Assembly (NCBI GenBank): GCA_029204225.1
Contig: CM055096.1
Location: forward strand, 76,113,521 to 76,177,520
Origin: Diphasiastrum complanatum
Taxonomy: Eukaryota; Streptophyta; Lycopodiopsida; Lycopodiales; Lycopodiaceae
Length of the DNA: 64,000 nt
Reading direction: 5' to 3'
Shown: one piece after another, positions 11,850 to 22,498 of the stretch
Numbering within the stretch: position 1 is the first letter of the stretch
How the letters are laid out: each line of letters starts with the position of its first letter
Translations under genes and position numbers: made by a program
Notes under the pieces: model-generated
Told to the model about the DNA's origin: nothing
The model's input: only the letters and a program-made list of their open reading frames with translations
Databases searched by the model: none

Positions 11850-12773
11850 ATTTCTACCACTTCTCGACTTGCTGGTCTTTCAGCAGAAAACAGCACTACT
11901 TCAGCTTTGCAGGTTGCTGTTTTTTCTTCCATTGATTGGGTGATTGATAGCGGAGCTACACGCCATATGACTCACCATAGAGACGTCTTCCCAAAGCTTA
12001 TGAAAATCAAAGATGGAAGCAAGGTTCAAGGTGTTGACAACACCTCCTATCCAATTGAAGGCATTGGATCTATTCTTCCCAATGGAGAAGAAAAGTACAT
12101 TCAAAATGTACTTCATTTTCCTAAGATTAAGAAAAATTTCATTTCGGTCTTTACAATCATGAATCAAGGATTGATTGTAGAATTTAAAGAAGACAAACGT
12201 CTTATAAAAGACCCAAAGAGATCACTTTTAATTGTTGCTTCGGGAACATTGCGAGGAGGTTTGTTTTTGTTGGATATTTATGAACCTAAAGCTTTGACAT
12301 CCTTTGGTCTTGTTGCTACTAATTCACATGCATTGGAGTTGGCTAAACTATGGCATGCGAGGTACGGGCACCTCAATTTTGGAAGTTTGAATATGTTGAA
12401 GAAATTCAACATGGTGGAAGGCATTCCAAATATGGAGCATCCCGAAGGACATGTATGCGAAGGATGCATACTTGCTATGATAGAAAATCAATTTGGGCAT
12501 ACTTTGAAGATACTACGTACCGACCGAGGAGGGGAATACATTAAAAGTACGTTCGGCACGTTTCTTCAAAGCAAAGGCATTCTACATCAAATGACTACAC
12601 CTTACACACCGCAACAAAATGGTGTTGCCGAGAGGAAAAATCGCACAATCATGGAGATGGCTCGTTGCATGCTTAAGGCAAAGGGCGTTCCCCACAAGTT
12701 TTGGGCTGAAGCGGTTATTACGGCGGCATACATTTTTGCACTTTTGCACGACTTATGCGTTTATTCCCGATAA
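11850..12773 (+). pseudogene. Copia protease, GAG-pre-integrase and integrase part
   Basis: After the TRIM-like element the host frame resumes with TTSRLAGLSAENS. The aspartic protease signature WVIDSGATRHMT follows. Then comes the GAG-pre-integrase zinc domain (LWHARYGHLNFGSL, then CEGCILA). Integrase picks up abruptly at TLKILRTDRGGEY (second catalytic Asp) and reaches QNGVAERKNR (catalytic Glu) and MLKAKGVPHKFWAEAV. The segment carrying the first catalytic Asp is deleted, so integration could not be catalysed. The frame ends at 12773 after a second deletion shifts it. Confidence 0.85.
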
Positions 12774-13536
12774 GCTAAGATCCAAACTAGATGATAAAGG
12801 AGTAAAATGCACTTTTATGGGCTATAGTAGTGAAAGTAAAGGCTATGGATTGTTTAATGTGGATACTAACAAAATCATAGTGAGTCGTGACGTTCATTTT
12901 GATGAGAAGAACTCCTATGATCTTGCGCACATTCATGTCATGAAAGGGGACATCCCCCAAGATGAATATGTTGAAGTGTTTCCAGATTTGGTATCACCAT
13001 CTAATGTTGAAGAGGAGGGACTGCCATCATCCTCTAATGGACAGCCCACTGGTTTTTCAAGCGAACAGCCCATAATTCATCAAGAGGAGCAAATTTATGA
13101 AGAGGAACGACATGTTGAAAACTTTGGAGAGCATAGTCCAATTTTAAAGCACTTTGGACAGCAAAGTGTTGACAGTTCAGATCACTTTGGACAGCAAAGC
13201 GTTGATCAAAGTAAGGCTGTTGGACAGCCTAAACTTGTCCCTAAATGGTTGTTGCAGACTTTGCAGGACAGCAAAGTGAACCGCTTCTATGAAGGGAAGA
13301 CTCGTGCCTCATCTAAATCAGTAGAATTTGCTGATTTTTCTGATTTTGCTCTTACATCTATTGAGGATAGTGCAATAGAACCTGTTTTTTATGAGCAGGC
13401 CAGAGGAGTAAAATGTTGGGAGGATGCGATGAAAGAGGAGTATGACTCACTCATAAAGAACCAAACATGGGTTCTTGTTGATCTTCCACATGGAAAGAAA
13501 ACAATTGGCTGTAAATGGGTTTATAAGAACTGGTGA
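12730..13536 (+). pseudogene. Copia integrase C-terminal region and linker to reverse transcriptase
   Basis: From about 12740 the frame reads TTYAFIPDKLRSKLDDKGVK, FMGYSSESKGY, then VSRDVHFDE, the usual C-terminal landmarks of copia integrase. A linker follows with repeats of HFGQQSVD and GQP motifs, then KCWEDAMKEEYDSLIKNQTW and GCKWVYK at the RT threshold. The copia sequence ends there; the following bases are unrelated. RT and RNase H are missing. Confidence 0.8.
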
Positions 13537-13540
13537 GCTT

Positions 13541-14875
13541 AAATACAATGATTGCAATAATATTTTTCTTGATCTTGAAAACTTTCTTCAGTATATCATT
13601 CAACATCTCCTCCTTCCTCTAGTTTGAGCCTTTTGGATGTTCTGCTTGGCGATAATTCCATATTGCCTTTACCCTTAGTATCATTTACCATTTTTACAAA
13701 TTTAGGCCCAAAAGTGCCTAATTTTTTAGAAAGGATAATTTCACATACTAAAAATAGCAATTTTTTTTAATAAGTGATCATGAAAAAGGTTGGGTGGGCG
13801 CTTGTGAGTGCTAAAAAGATCATTGGTTGGCTTAGAAATTTACTGAAAAATTTCGAAACCATCTCTTTAGCAGAAGTGCCGAATAGACATTCCCACCTCT
13901 ATTTATACACTCTTCGCTCCTCAAATTTTGGAAAGGGATTAGATAAGGTCTAGAACGACTAAAAAAAACGTTAAGATCATTGGTCAGGGTGGTGAGGTTA
14001 GATTCTTTGTGCACGTGTGGTTAGGTCACTGAAATGGTAAATTTATCCTTTAAGACTACTTGACATAAAAGAATCACTTGATATATATTTTTGAGAGATT
14101 GGGTGGGAGTATGTACTTGTCATCTAAATAGTGGATTCCTCAAGTAGAGATGTAGGTGATATCATTTCGACTATATTAAATAAGTTATTGGCACATGTGG
14201 CGAAGTCAAAATGTGAATTTTCAAGGGTATACTTGCCAGGGAAGCAAGCTGGGAGTTTGTTCGACGCCCTTTTCACAAGATGTCAATCAAGTTTGGAAAA
14301 GTCAAATTGGAAGTTGGTGAGGTTTGACATGAAAACCACAAGTGTGGCGAGGGCACTAAGTGATTTTGAAATTTTGTGCTCGCCAGACTTGTAGGACTCC
14401 ATCTCTACTTGTTGTACTCAAATTAAGCTTGAGGATCTTTGACTGGTCAAAAGAATTTATCCCAAGCTTCTACTTATCTAGGAATATGCAATAACTACCA
14501 TGGAGTTCTATTTTTTGGAATTCCTAACAAAAAATTTCTTGTTCAATAGCATGGGAGAGAGTCACTCTACATGCAAATACAATTAGGTTTAATCCTATGC
14601 CTAAAAATAATATAAACATCAAAGAGTCCATAAGTTATTTTATTTTATCTTCACAATAAATAGCTTACGGCTATCATGATAAAGCTAACAAAACATCTCA
14701 TTCGTACTCTAAATGCAATGTGCACTCTTTTTTTTCTTCTATCGGGTTGGCATTATGAGAATGTCTATTTGTATGTCACTAGTGAGAATTTTGATGGGGC
14801 CCTTTGGTCCCAATGTCCACTAAAACATAAAAGCAACTAATTGATTGTAGGAATACGACGAAGAGTATCTACATG
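13541..14875. other. Unannotated sequence
   Basis: No gene is recognised. The 87-residue frame at 14131-14394 shows no known motif. Single-base runs and AT-rich stretches are common. The copia 3' end may have been lost here by a deletion. Confidence 0.5.
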
Positions 14876-14876
14876 G

Positions 14877-14964
<88 letters not shown>
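14876..14964. repeat. Compound (GT)n(GA)n microsatellite
   Basis: About 16 GT units pass directly into about 28 GA units. Both the Ser-Leu and the Thr-His frames read from it on the minus strand are artefacts. Confidence 0.95.
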
Positions 14965-14966
<2 letters not shown>

Positions 14967-15129
14967 TGATAAAGCATTTAGCCACAAGCAAGTTTTTTCC
15001 TCTCTTAAAGTAATAGTCCGTGGGGCAGTTTGCAAGTGCAATCGACAAAGGCTGCACCTTCACCCATGCTTATCTCCACGGAGGCGTTAACAAAATAATC
15101 ACAAAGAAACATGTTGGCTAAAACTCATT

Positions 15130-15247
15130 CATTATACATGGAGCACCCAACGGGGTTGGCTCAACTGGTTAGCTTGGCATCCAAAGTTTCTTTGGTCCCA
15201 GGTTCGAGCCTCCCCTTGAAAACCAAGAAGCATTATACATGGAGCAC
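15130..15247 (+). mobile_element. Short tRNA-derived SINE with a 17-bp target duplication
   Basis: The duplicated target CATTATACATGGAGCAC lies at 15130-15146 and 15231-15247. The 84-bp insert between has a tRNA-type box A (TTGGCTCAACTGGTTAGC) and box B (GGTTCGAGCC) at normal spacing. It ends in CCTTGAAAACCAAGAAG with no long A tail. The long perfect duplication is the mark of LINE-mediated retroposition. The insert is hardly longer than a tRNA, so it is a minimal SINE or a retroposed tRNA relic. Confidence 0.8.
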
Positions 15248-15552
15248 GAACTACAAACCAACTCACCCACTTAATGTCACATGCTTGTCTATAAAGATTG
15301 AAATATTAAAATTCCATGTGGCGAGCCTGAGTTAGCCAATTTTAGAGGTGAATTCTGGACTCCCATAGAGCAAAGGAAGAAGTAACCAAACGCGATCCTT
15401 TCTCTTGAAGCTGAGGAATCCACGTAACCAGCTAGGGTTAGGGCCACGTAAAATATTCTTAAAGACGATACGTGGAATTATCTGAAGATCCCACGCTTTA
15501 GAGCTGTGATACAACGAAGCACAGAGCTCACAAAACCTAAGAGTAAGGAATG

Positions 15553-15698
15553 GGGCTTCAGAACGCAAACAACAAAGAAACGAAGAGAGGCAGGAGAGGA
15601 AATGTTCAGAAAGAGAACCCTAAGAGTTAGGGCTAGAGCTTCAGAAAGCAAACAATAAAAGAAACGGGGGGCAGGGGAGGAAATGTTCAGAAAGGAGG
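15553..15698 (+). repeat. Duplicated leader segment upstream of the DEN1-like gene
   Basis: A block of about 60 bp beginning CTTCAGAACGCAAACAA at 15553 recurs from about 15639 with changes; both copies end GGAAATGTTCAGAAAG. The copies lie 86 bp apart in what is probably the promoter or 5' leader, and the downstream copy is followed by a GA-rich run before the start codon. Confidence 0.75.
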
Positions 15699-15720
15699 AC
15701 AGAGAGAGCGAGAGAGAGAT

Positions 15721-16410
15721 ATGGCGGACGAGAACGAGAAGGTGCTGAGCTATGGCGACGTGCTGCTGCGGCGAGGAGACGTGGAGCTTCTGGGAGGGCC
15801 ATACTATCTGAATGATCACATTATAGAGTTTTTCTTCTGCTATCTCGCATCATCACCTGCATCGCCTTCGGATTCTTCATCCGATCCAGTGTTATTAGTA
15901 GGCCCGTCCATCACCTTCTGGCTCATGCATTGCCCCGATCCTGATGGCCTGCGTGCTGCCATCGCTCCCCTGAAGTTGCGAGATCGGCAATTGGTTTTGT
16001 TTGCTGTGAACAACAACGAGGATGTTGAGGAAGCCGGGGGTGGAAGCCACTGGAGCCTTCTGGCATATGACAGGCGGCAGAATGTGTTCAATCATTATGA
16101 TAGCATGAAGGGGATGAATTGGCGGCATGCTGATGATTTTATTTCAATTGTTAAGCCGTTTTTGGGATCCAAAGCTTCTGCAGCTAGACTTGTTGAGCCA
16201 TCCAGTCCACAGCAAGAAAATGGATATGACTGCGGAGTCTATGTGATGGCAATAGCTCAAGTGCTTTGGGATTCTTATCATGAGAATATGGAAGCCGGGA
16301 AAGGGACACAATTGTCTGATTTGTTGCATAATCAAGTGACTGCAGATTTTGTGAGTAGGATGCGAGAAACAACGCTGGAGCTCATCTATACTTTGGCTAG
16401 ATCTCAGTAG
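15721..16410 (+). CDS. DEN1: NEDD8-specific cysteine protease (ULP1/C48 family, DEN1/SENP8 type)
   Basis: An intact 229-residue, single-exon gene. C48 peptidases of this type process the NEDD8/RUB1 precursor and remove it from non-cullin targets in cytosol and nucleus. The catalytic residues are in family order: His110 in GSHWSLL, Asp127 in NHYDSM, oxyanion Gln at 164-165 in PQQENGYDCG, and nucleophile Cys171. The N-terminal substrate-binding motif YYLNDHIIEFFF (residues 28-39) and SITFWLMH are typical. The length equals that of the plant DEN1 homologue, shorter than SUMO proteases, which carry long extensions. The ATG at 15721 is the first in frame, directly after the GA-rich leader AGAGAGCGAGAGAGAGAT. 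It ends at TAG with LARSQ. It is the only intact host gene seen in the window. A single-exon copy could be a retrocopy, but no A-tract or duplication supports this. Confidence 0.93.
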   Translation: MADENEKVLSYGDVLLRRGDVELLGGPYYLNDHIIEFFFCYLASSPASPSDSSSDPVLLVGPSITFWLMHCPDPDGLRAAIAPLKLRDRQLVLFAVNNNEDVEEAGGGSHWSLLAYDRRQNVFNHYDSMKGMNWRHADDFISIVKPFLGSKASAARLVEPSSPQQENGYDCGVYVMAIAQVLWDSYHENMEAGKGTQLSDLLHNQVTADFVSRMRETTLELIYTLARSQ

Positions 16411-18230
16411 CATGTAGAAAAACTTCATGACAAGCCTGTCCCAGGCAACCTTTCCATGAGAAGTTGTATATTAAAGTCTTAGTATTGATCTCAGCTTGGT
16501 CCTGCAAGCATAAAGAACTGTATAACCCTTACAAAATGGATGATTCCATACTGTCACAGCTAGCTCAAAAGACCACGTCTTAGGAAGAAATCCATTCTAC
16601 AACTGTTTGAATAAGGAGTGATGGTGGCAGGAGAGCTATGGGGCTTGTTATCTGCATTAGTATGCCATCTCATTTAGTATAAACTATTTGTTGTAGAGGA
16701 GTCTCATTCTTACAAGTATTGCAAGCTCTTCCAACTTCTTGGCTTCCTTTATCTTCTAACCTGTGGATAGACAAGGTCTACAAGGACCTGGAAAGGAGCC
16801 TGTGTTTTGTTTCCATTTTGATGTTATTGAGCATTCTTGGGAAAAGGACGAATAGCTGATGGCAATCCATAACTTGATCAGCTGCGAGCCATGAGCAATT
16901 TTTACAAGCAACTGCTGAAGGATGTGCTTTCTTGACAGAATGCACTCCACGCTCCGGTTTGATTATTCCAGTATGTTTTTGTTAAAGAAGTTTTCCCTTG
17001 GTGAGTTGTTACTCATTTTATAGTGATCTAAGTAAGTGTGCTTCAAATTGCCATCATTAGGCTGCAGCAAGTTCATCTCCTAGTTGCTATTTTCAGTTTT
17101 GTCTGCTAGTTACATTCGTGTTTGTAATGATATGGGACTTACCACACATACAAAAATTGAGACCTTTTTATGAGTATTTTTGTTTCTGCAAAAAGCTTGA
17201 GTAGTAAGTTTAAAAGCTTTTTCCTTGGTGAGAACTCTCATTCTAGGGTAAGTCAGTATGATCACTTATCCAGAAAATGTTTTCAAGAATGAGTAGTAAC
17301 TTCAAAAGCTCCAAAGTGATTTTCCTTGGTGAGAACTTTCATTCTGATTTAGGTAAGTCAGTATGATAATATATACAGAGAATGTTTTCAAGCATTGTCA
17401 AATTTTAATTCAAATTAACATTGTAAAAAAATACTGTTTCATATGAAAGAGCATAACAAGATTCTCAGTATCTTAGATGTGGTTGATGGGCCCAATGGAA
17501 AAATTTAATTCAATATGCAGCCATTATTTTGCCAATGTCGTCTTTACAGACACTCAAAATGCAAGTGTGCATGCACCATGAAATTACTGAAACTCGAAAA
17601 CCCAAAACTTACTCCTTAGCTGGCTGGCTACAGGGAATCAAAAACATATGAAATCATGTGAAATGGCCTCCATAACACAAGGTGTTACTTACAGGTAACA
17701 CTACCTTTTGCAGGTTGCAACTTCAACATAATACATTTGAACTTTGCCGGTTGCAAGCACTAAAAGCAAGCAAACAAGCATGCATGCACACAGACGGGTT
17801 CAGAGAGTCATAAATTTCCTGTCACAAAAGGTCAAGTCTCATCTCCCTTTGTCTCTGCGAGGGTGCAAACTGAAATGATGGGATGATAGAGTACAAACCG
17901 TTGGAATTCCATATAAGATAAACCATCTGAATTCAAAGTAGCTCCTCTTTGGCAAGGATCTCCCCATTGGCAACATGGTTGTCTTTTTTAGAAAGTTTGG
18001 GAAAAACATCAGCACTTCTGCAATTTCATTGATTCTCTAGTCCTCCAATACGTGGCATGGGTCAAGACCTTTCTTTCCTCTCCTAAGGATCTGGGGTGAG
18101 TTCCACTCACCAACACAAACCACATTCAAGGAAATTTTTTTCTTGATTCTCTAATAATTGTTTCCAAGGAAGAACTTGTGGGTCAATTGAAGCAATTTGA
18201 TGTTCGCCAAAAGAGCAGAGAAGCTTGTTT
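16411..18230. other. 3' flank of the DEN1-like gene with a tandem duplication
   Basis: No gene is recognised. At about 17199-17396 a block of about 90-105 bp is duplicated (both copies contain TTTTCCTTGGTGAGAACT and AGTCAGTATGAT). The first few hundred bases probably hold the 3' untranslated region. Confidence 0.5.
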
Positions 18231-21052
18231 TAATCACAGTCAACCACTCTCTTCACATTCTCAATATCCAACATGGAACATTTAACAGTTTGATCATTGT
18301 CTAATCCAATATAATGACAAAACTAGATGCAGGCTTGCATTGGTATTGTTGCACTTCAAGTCGATTTTGAACAAACCATTCCCCGTTTCGCTTGATTAGT
18401 AAGTAATCCTACACAGGCTGCCTCTGAACCAGTGGCATGAACATATACAAGATAGAATTGCTGTTTTTTAGATATCGAACAATCAATACAAATTCCAACA
18501 ACATCCACGAAGGCATACTTCAAGTGCTGAATAGCCAGAGACTTACAGAAAATCCTTTTGTGACTGAGTCGGTTCAAGATACTCTGTTGCAAGCTCATTG
18601 TTTGGTGTTTGATATCCTCATTGATATGCTCATTGTTGCAAGCTTTTGTTCCAACCTAGTTGATTGCCGCTGGCCCAAAGTCAACATAATGAATGGCTTG
18701 TGCATTCAACATCTGCCAAGACATCAGTAGAATGCTAGAGAAATCATAAGAGACCAAAGCTTCTTATATCGTTGTAAATGCGACAATCTAAAGATAAATA
18801 GCCAGAAGATGTGTGAGAAGCTAACTTATCAAGTTGGATTGATGATCCAAACGAATGATCGAACATCTCCTGCAGTTCATGTTTGCTCATAGTGACATTG
18901 ATGATTGGCAGTCACATACATACCCCAGCTCAAACCTGCAGAATCTGGCAGGGCATACGCATGCTGATCTGAGCACTTCATGCAACAAGTTTGCCACGGT
19001 CAAAAAGTTCCTGGACCTGATATTGAGAAAAGCTCTTTTGCTGCATCTGCACCTGCATTGTGAATGTCTACTTCATTGTACCAAGTTTTTCAGGTCGTCT
19101 CCAATACTGCAAGAGGCAATGAATAGAAATAAGGATGCACAATCCAATACTTGCTGTAATTTGCAATACATGCTTACAATAGTGTTTCCATGAATCGCAA
19201 TTCATTGGCTAATGAATTGTGATTCATCAATAGATCGTTCGGGGTCCTGATTCAAAGTGGCAACAATCGGGACAGGAATTTTTTTACCACTGCAGGGTTC
19301 CGACTCACAGTTGTGCTTTGTTATAGGGTTTTTTGTGCTACTTTTCAAGGGAGAGAGATTAGGAGAAAGGAGATAAGGAGATAAGGAGAGGAAAGGAGAG
19401 GAGGTATTAGGTAAATCAAGGAGGAGAAAAAACATGAAACTTCAAAGGGGTGTGTGAAACTAAAGGTGCTGGAGAGTAAACTTTAGTGTTAGGAGTGTTA
19501 AAAGTTAGAAGAGACTGTCACTACAGTTGGGTGTTAGGGCTGAGAGTAGGAGAGGAGGTATTAGGCAATAGGGGTGTGTGAATTAGTGCTAGTTAATACA
19601 GGTGTTAAGAGTGTTAGAATTTAGTGTTAGGTAATAAAGTTTTAGTAGTGGCAAAATCCATGCATAGCTGGCACTTGCCACTTGGCAGTACCTTGACAAA
19701 TAGGCAAAACTAGGTAAACTCTGACATGTGTTAGTCATACATTGGACCAAGTGTCCTAGTGACCATATGACACGTCCTATTGATCAATTGACCGTTCGAC
19801 AATTGTCACCATGCATTGAACCAAGTGTCCCAATGAGCATATCACAAGTACTTTTGACCGATCAAAGTCCTACCTTTTAGGAGGCCAGTCTATCATACTC
19901 TCAATATATCCCCTTAGCTATCTCGGAATTAGTCACTACAACTAATATTTACAGTGCAATATACTCCACAGGTCAATGACTTAGCCATTTACAATTGATA
20001 ATCACAATTTACAATTTTTAATAGGTAAAGGTATTCTAAGTACATGTTACATCCCTTCCCTCCTCATATGACATCGTCCTTGATGGCAACGTCTGGATAC
20101 TGTGCATGCAACCCATGTGTAATCTCCTAGGTAGCATCACTAAGACGTTGTCCATGCCATGCAACCAAGTATTCAAGGAGCAAATGATTGTAGTCGTCTC
20201 TACTTCTGGTCTAATACATCTCGCTAATCCATGCATTACCTCATGCTCCTGAAAGAATACAAGGCCATTAGACAACAATTTATCATTGTCATGTAAAACC
20301 TTCTTTAAGTGGATTTGCTGAGTAGTTATGTGTATTTATTGAGGGTTTTGTGAGCTTCTATGCAACATTACATCATCACTCATGATTTTTTAGAGAGACC
20401 GCCTCACATATCAGAGGCCCATGACATAGGATATGTTGTAAAATTAGGATGCTAGAATAGCTTGAACTCAAGACCCTAGTAATGTTATTTTCAAAGATTA
20501 TTTCATTCTAACAAAACTAGGAGAGGAACATGCAATAAAGATACTTGACATGCAACTGTCATACTAGTCTGAAATAGAAAAAACAGCAAGCTGTGGATCA
20601 TAGATTTGTTCCTAATTCAATTTGTATGAATTCTACTCTATGCCTATAAGATGAATCAAGTAAAGGAATATTTCTACTTGCTGGCCAATACAATTGATAC
20701 TATCAGATCTGGAAAAAACCAGATTCAGAATCACTTCTAATTGTTTCTAATCATAAGAAATGACAGTGCCAATGCAATAGAAACCTTATGCAATTGATTT
20801 CATTTGAATGCGACAATTCATTAAGGAGAATTTAAGAAACAAGCAAAACCGAACCAACGCCCAATCAGATTTGAATGATGGCTGTTCTGGTCATGGAAAC
20901 ACTTTGATTGGAGATAGGAAAGATTGGAATAGTAGCGCCCTCCACCAAGGATCAGTTTGAACTATCCTCATCGAAATCGGATGAGAGATGAGGGAGAAAC
21001 CTGTGAAAACACAAATCAGATCCAGTAGCGAGTACCTACAAAAATCAGATCA
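18231..21052. other. Unannotated sequence, possibly the outer part of the copia LTR at its right end
   Basis: Short frames on both strands (18356-18598, 18855-19193, 20036-20278) have no recognised motif. At 19360-19620 there is purine-rich sequence with repeated TAGGAGAGGAGGTATTAGG words. The left LTR of the copia element at 21 kb may extend into the last few hundred bases. Confidence 0.4.
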
Positions 21053-22498
21053 AGAAGACAATGAAAAATGAAGATGGAAGATGATTCCCAAACTCTCCAA
21101 TGCCTCCAACTCGTGGAGTCGCCATTAAGTAAAATTTTGGTATGTACAATGATTGGCATGCAATTGCCAAGTGTCCCAATCCTCATGCATGCATTATTCC
21201 CAAACTCTCCAATGCCTCCAACTCGTGGAGTCTCCATTAAGTAAAATTTTGGCATGCAATTGCCAAGTGTCCCAATGCTCATGCATGCATTATGCATGTT
21301 GCATACATGTTATGCTAGGTGGCAAACTTAACTTGTTCTCCCCCATGCACATGTGCATGGGGGGGCTACCAAACTCAAGTGGGTATGTGGCATGCAAGAA
21401 CGACTCCCACGAGTTTGTACTAAATTCTTTTGCCTAAGTTATCTTGGGCCTTAAAAACTTGGACCCAAATATGTTCATGTACCATGTCTTATTTATTTAA
21501 CTAGGTTTACAAGCTCAACAACTCCCCCTTAAACATGTTTAAATAAATAACTCCCAATGCCTCTCGATGCTTTTCAAATAAGCTCTTATCCAAAGGTTTG
21601 TTGAAGATGTCGGCTATCATGTCTTCACTTGGCACATACTCCACTTCGATGATTTGCTTTTCCACCAAATCTCTGATGTGATGATATCTCATCACTATGT
21701 GCTTAGTTCTTGGATGAAATACGGAATCCTTGCTCAGTTGGATAGCTGAAGTGTTATTCATAAGAAGTAAGGATTCTCTTGAAAAATTCCAAGCTGATTC
21801 GAAATGAATTGCATCCATAAGATCTCATTGCACGCTTTTGTTGCTACCACTCCGATTCACAAGATGATTGAGCAACAATTGATTGCTTTTTACATACCCA
21901 TGAAATAGCTGCACTTGCAACTAGACAAACACATCCAGAGATGCTTTTTGAATCATCCTTCCTGGACATCCAACTTGCATCTGTATAGGTGATTATCTCT
22001 ATGCTTTTGTCATGGGAAAAATGAAGTCCATAGTTTATAGTATGTTTGAGATATTTCAAAACATGTTGTGCTAACTTCCAATGTTTCAAACTTGGATTAG
22101 CATTGAATTGACTGAGGCTGAAAACCGAAAAAGCAATTTCAGGTCTAGAAGACAATGAAAAATGAAGATGGAAGATGATTCCCAAAGTCTCCAATGCCTC
22201 CAACTCGTGGAGTCTCCATTAAGTAAAATTTTGGCATGCAATTGCCAAGTGTCCCAATGCTCATGCATGCATTATGCATGTTGCATGCATGTTATGCTAG
22301 GTGGCAAACTTAACTTGTTCTCCCCCATGCATGGGGGGGCTACCAAACTCAAGTGGGTATGTGGCATCATCATGCAAGAAGGCCTCCCACGAGTTTGTAC
22401 TAAAATTTTTTGCCTAAGTTATCTTGGGCCTTAAGAACTTGGACCCAAGTATGACCATGTACTGTCTTATTTATTTAACTAGGTTTACAAGTTCAATA
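21053..22498 (-). mobile_element. Internally deleted minus-strand Ty1/copia element with two LTR copies
   Basis: A left copy (21053-21520) and a right copy (22147-22498) share several hundred bases, including AACTCGTGGAGTC, ATGCATTATGCATGTTGCAT and TTATTTAACTAGGTTTACAAG. The minus-strand 3' LTR start TGTTGAGCTTG at 21520 is preceded by the purine tract AAGGGGGAGT. Between the copies lie only the end of RT and RNase H. The right copy joins RT coding sequence directly, with no primer-binding site, so almost all of gag-pol and part of the LTR or leader are gone. The left copy has an internal tandem duplication with a period near 107 bp (21086 and 21193). Confidence 0.75.
21507..22203 (-). pseudogene. 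Copia RT C-terminal and RNase H remnant
   Basis: The upstream frame reads RPEIAFSVFSLSQFNANPSL, HWKLAQHVLKYLKHT, YTDASWMSRKDDSKSISG and KKQSIVAQSSCESEW, then a break. It continues with SAIQLSKDSVFHPRTKHIVM and EYVPSEDMIADIFNKPL, ending in the LTR. These are RT thumb and RNase H landmarks. The catalytic YVDD region is absent. The break near 21820-21845 separates the two frames. Confidence 0.85.

Larger units (their letters stand above)
10640..13540 (+). mobile_element. Truncated Ty1/copia retrotransposon interrupted by a TRIM-like element
   Basis: Gag, protease, GAG-pre-integrase and parts of integrase are present in copia order. The LTRs, reverse transcriptase and RNase H are absent. The reading frame stops being copia-like just after GCKWVYK, the usual start of the RT domain, at about 13530. 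The gag frame is interrupted at 11378 by the TRIM-like element and resumes at 11850/11856. Two internal deletions remove the first catalytic Asp of integrase (near 12480) and the region before its C-terminal part (near 12735, with a frame change). Confidence 0.85.

Noticed and set aside
14820-15063. Ser-Leu and Thr-His-rich minus-strand frames
   Set aside because: They are translations of the GT/GA microsatellite.
15840-16428. Minus-strand frames opposite the DEN1-like gene
   Set aside because: They are shadows of the intact C48 protease gene.
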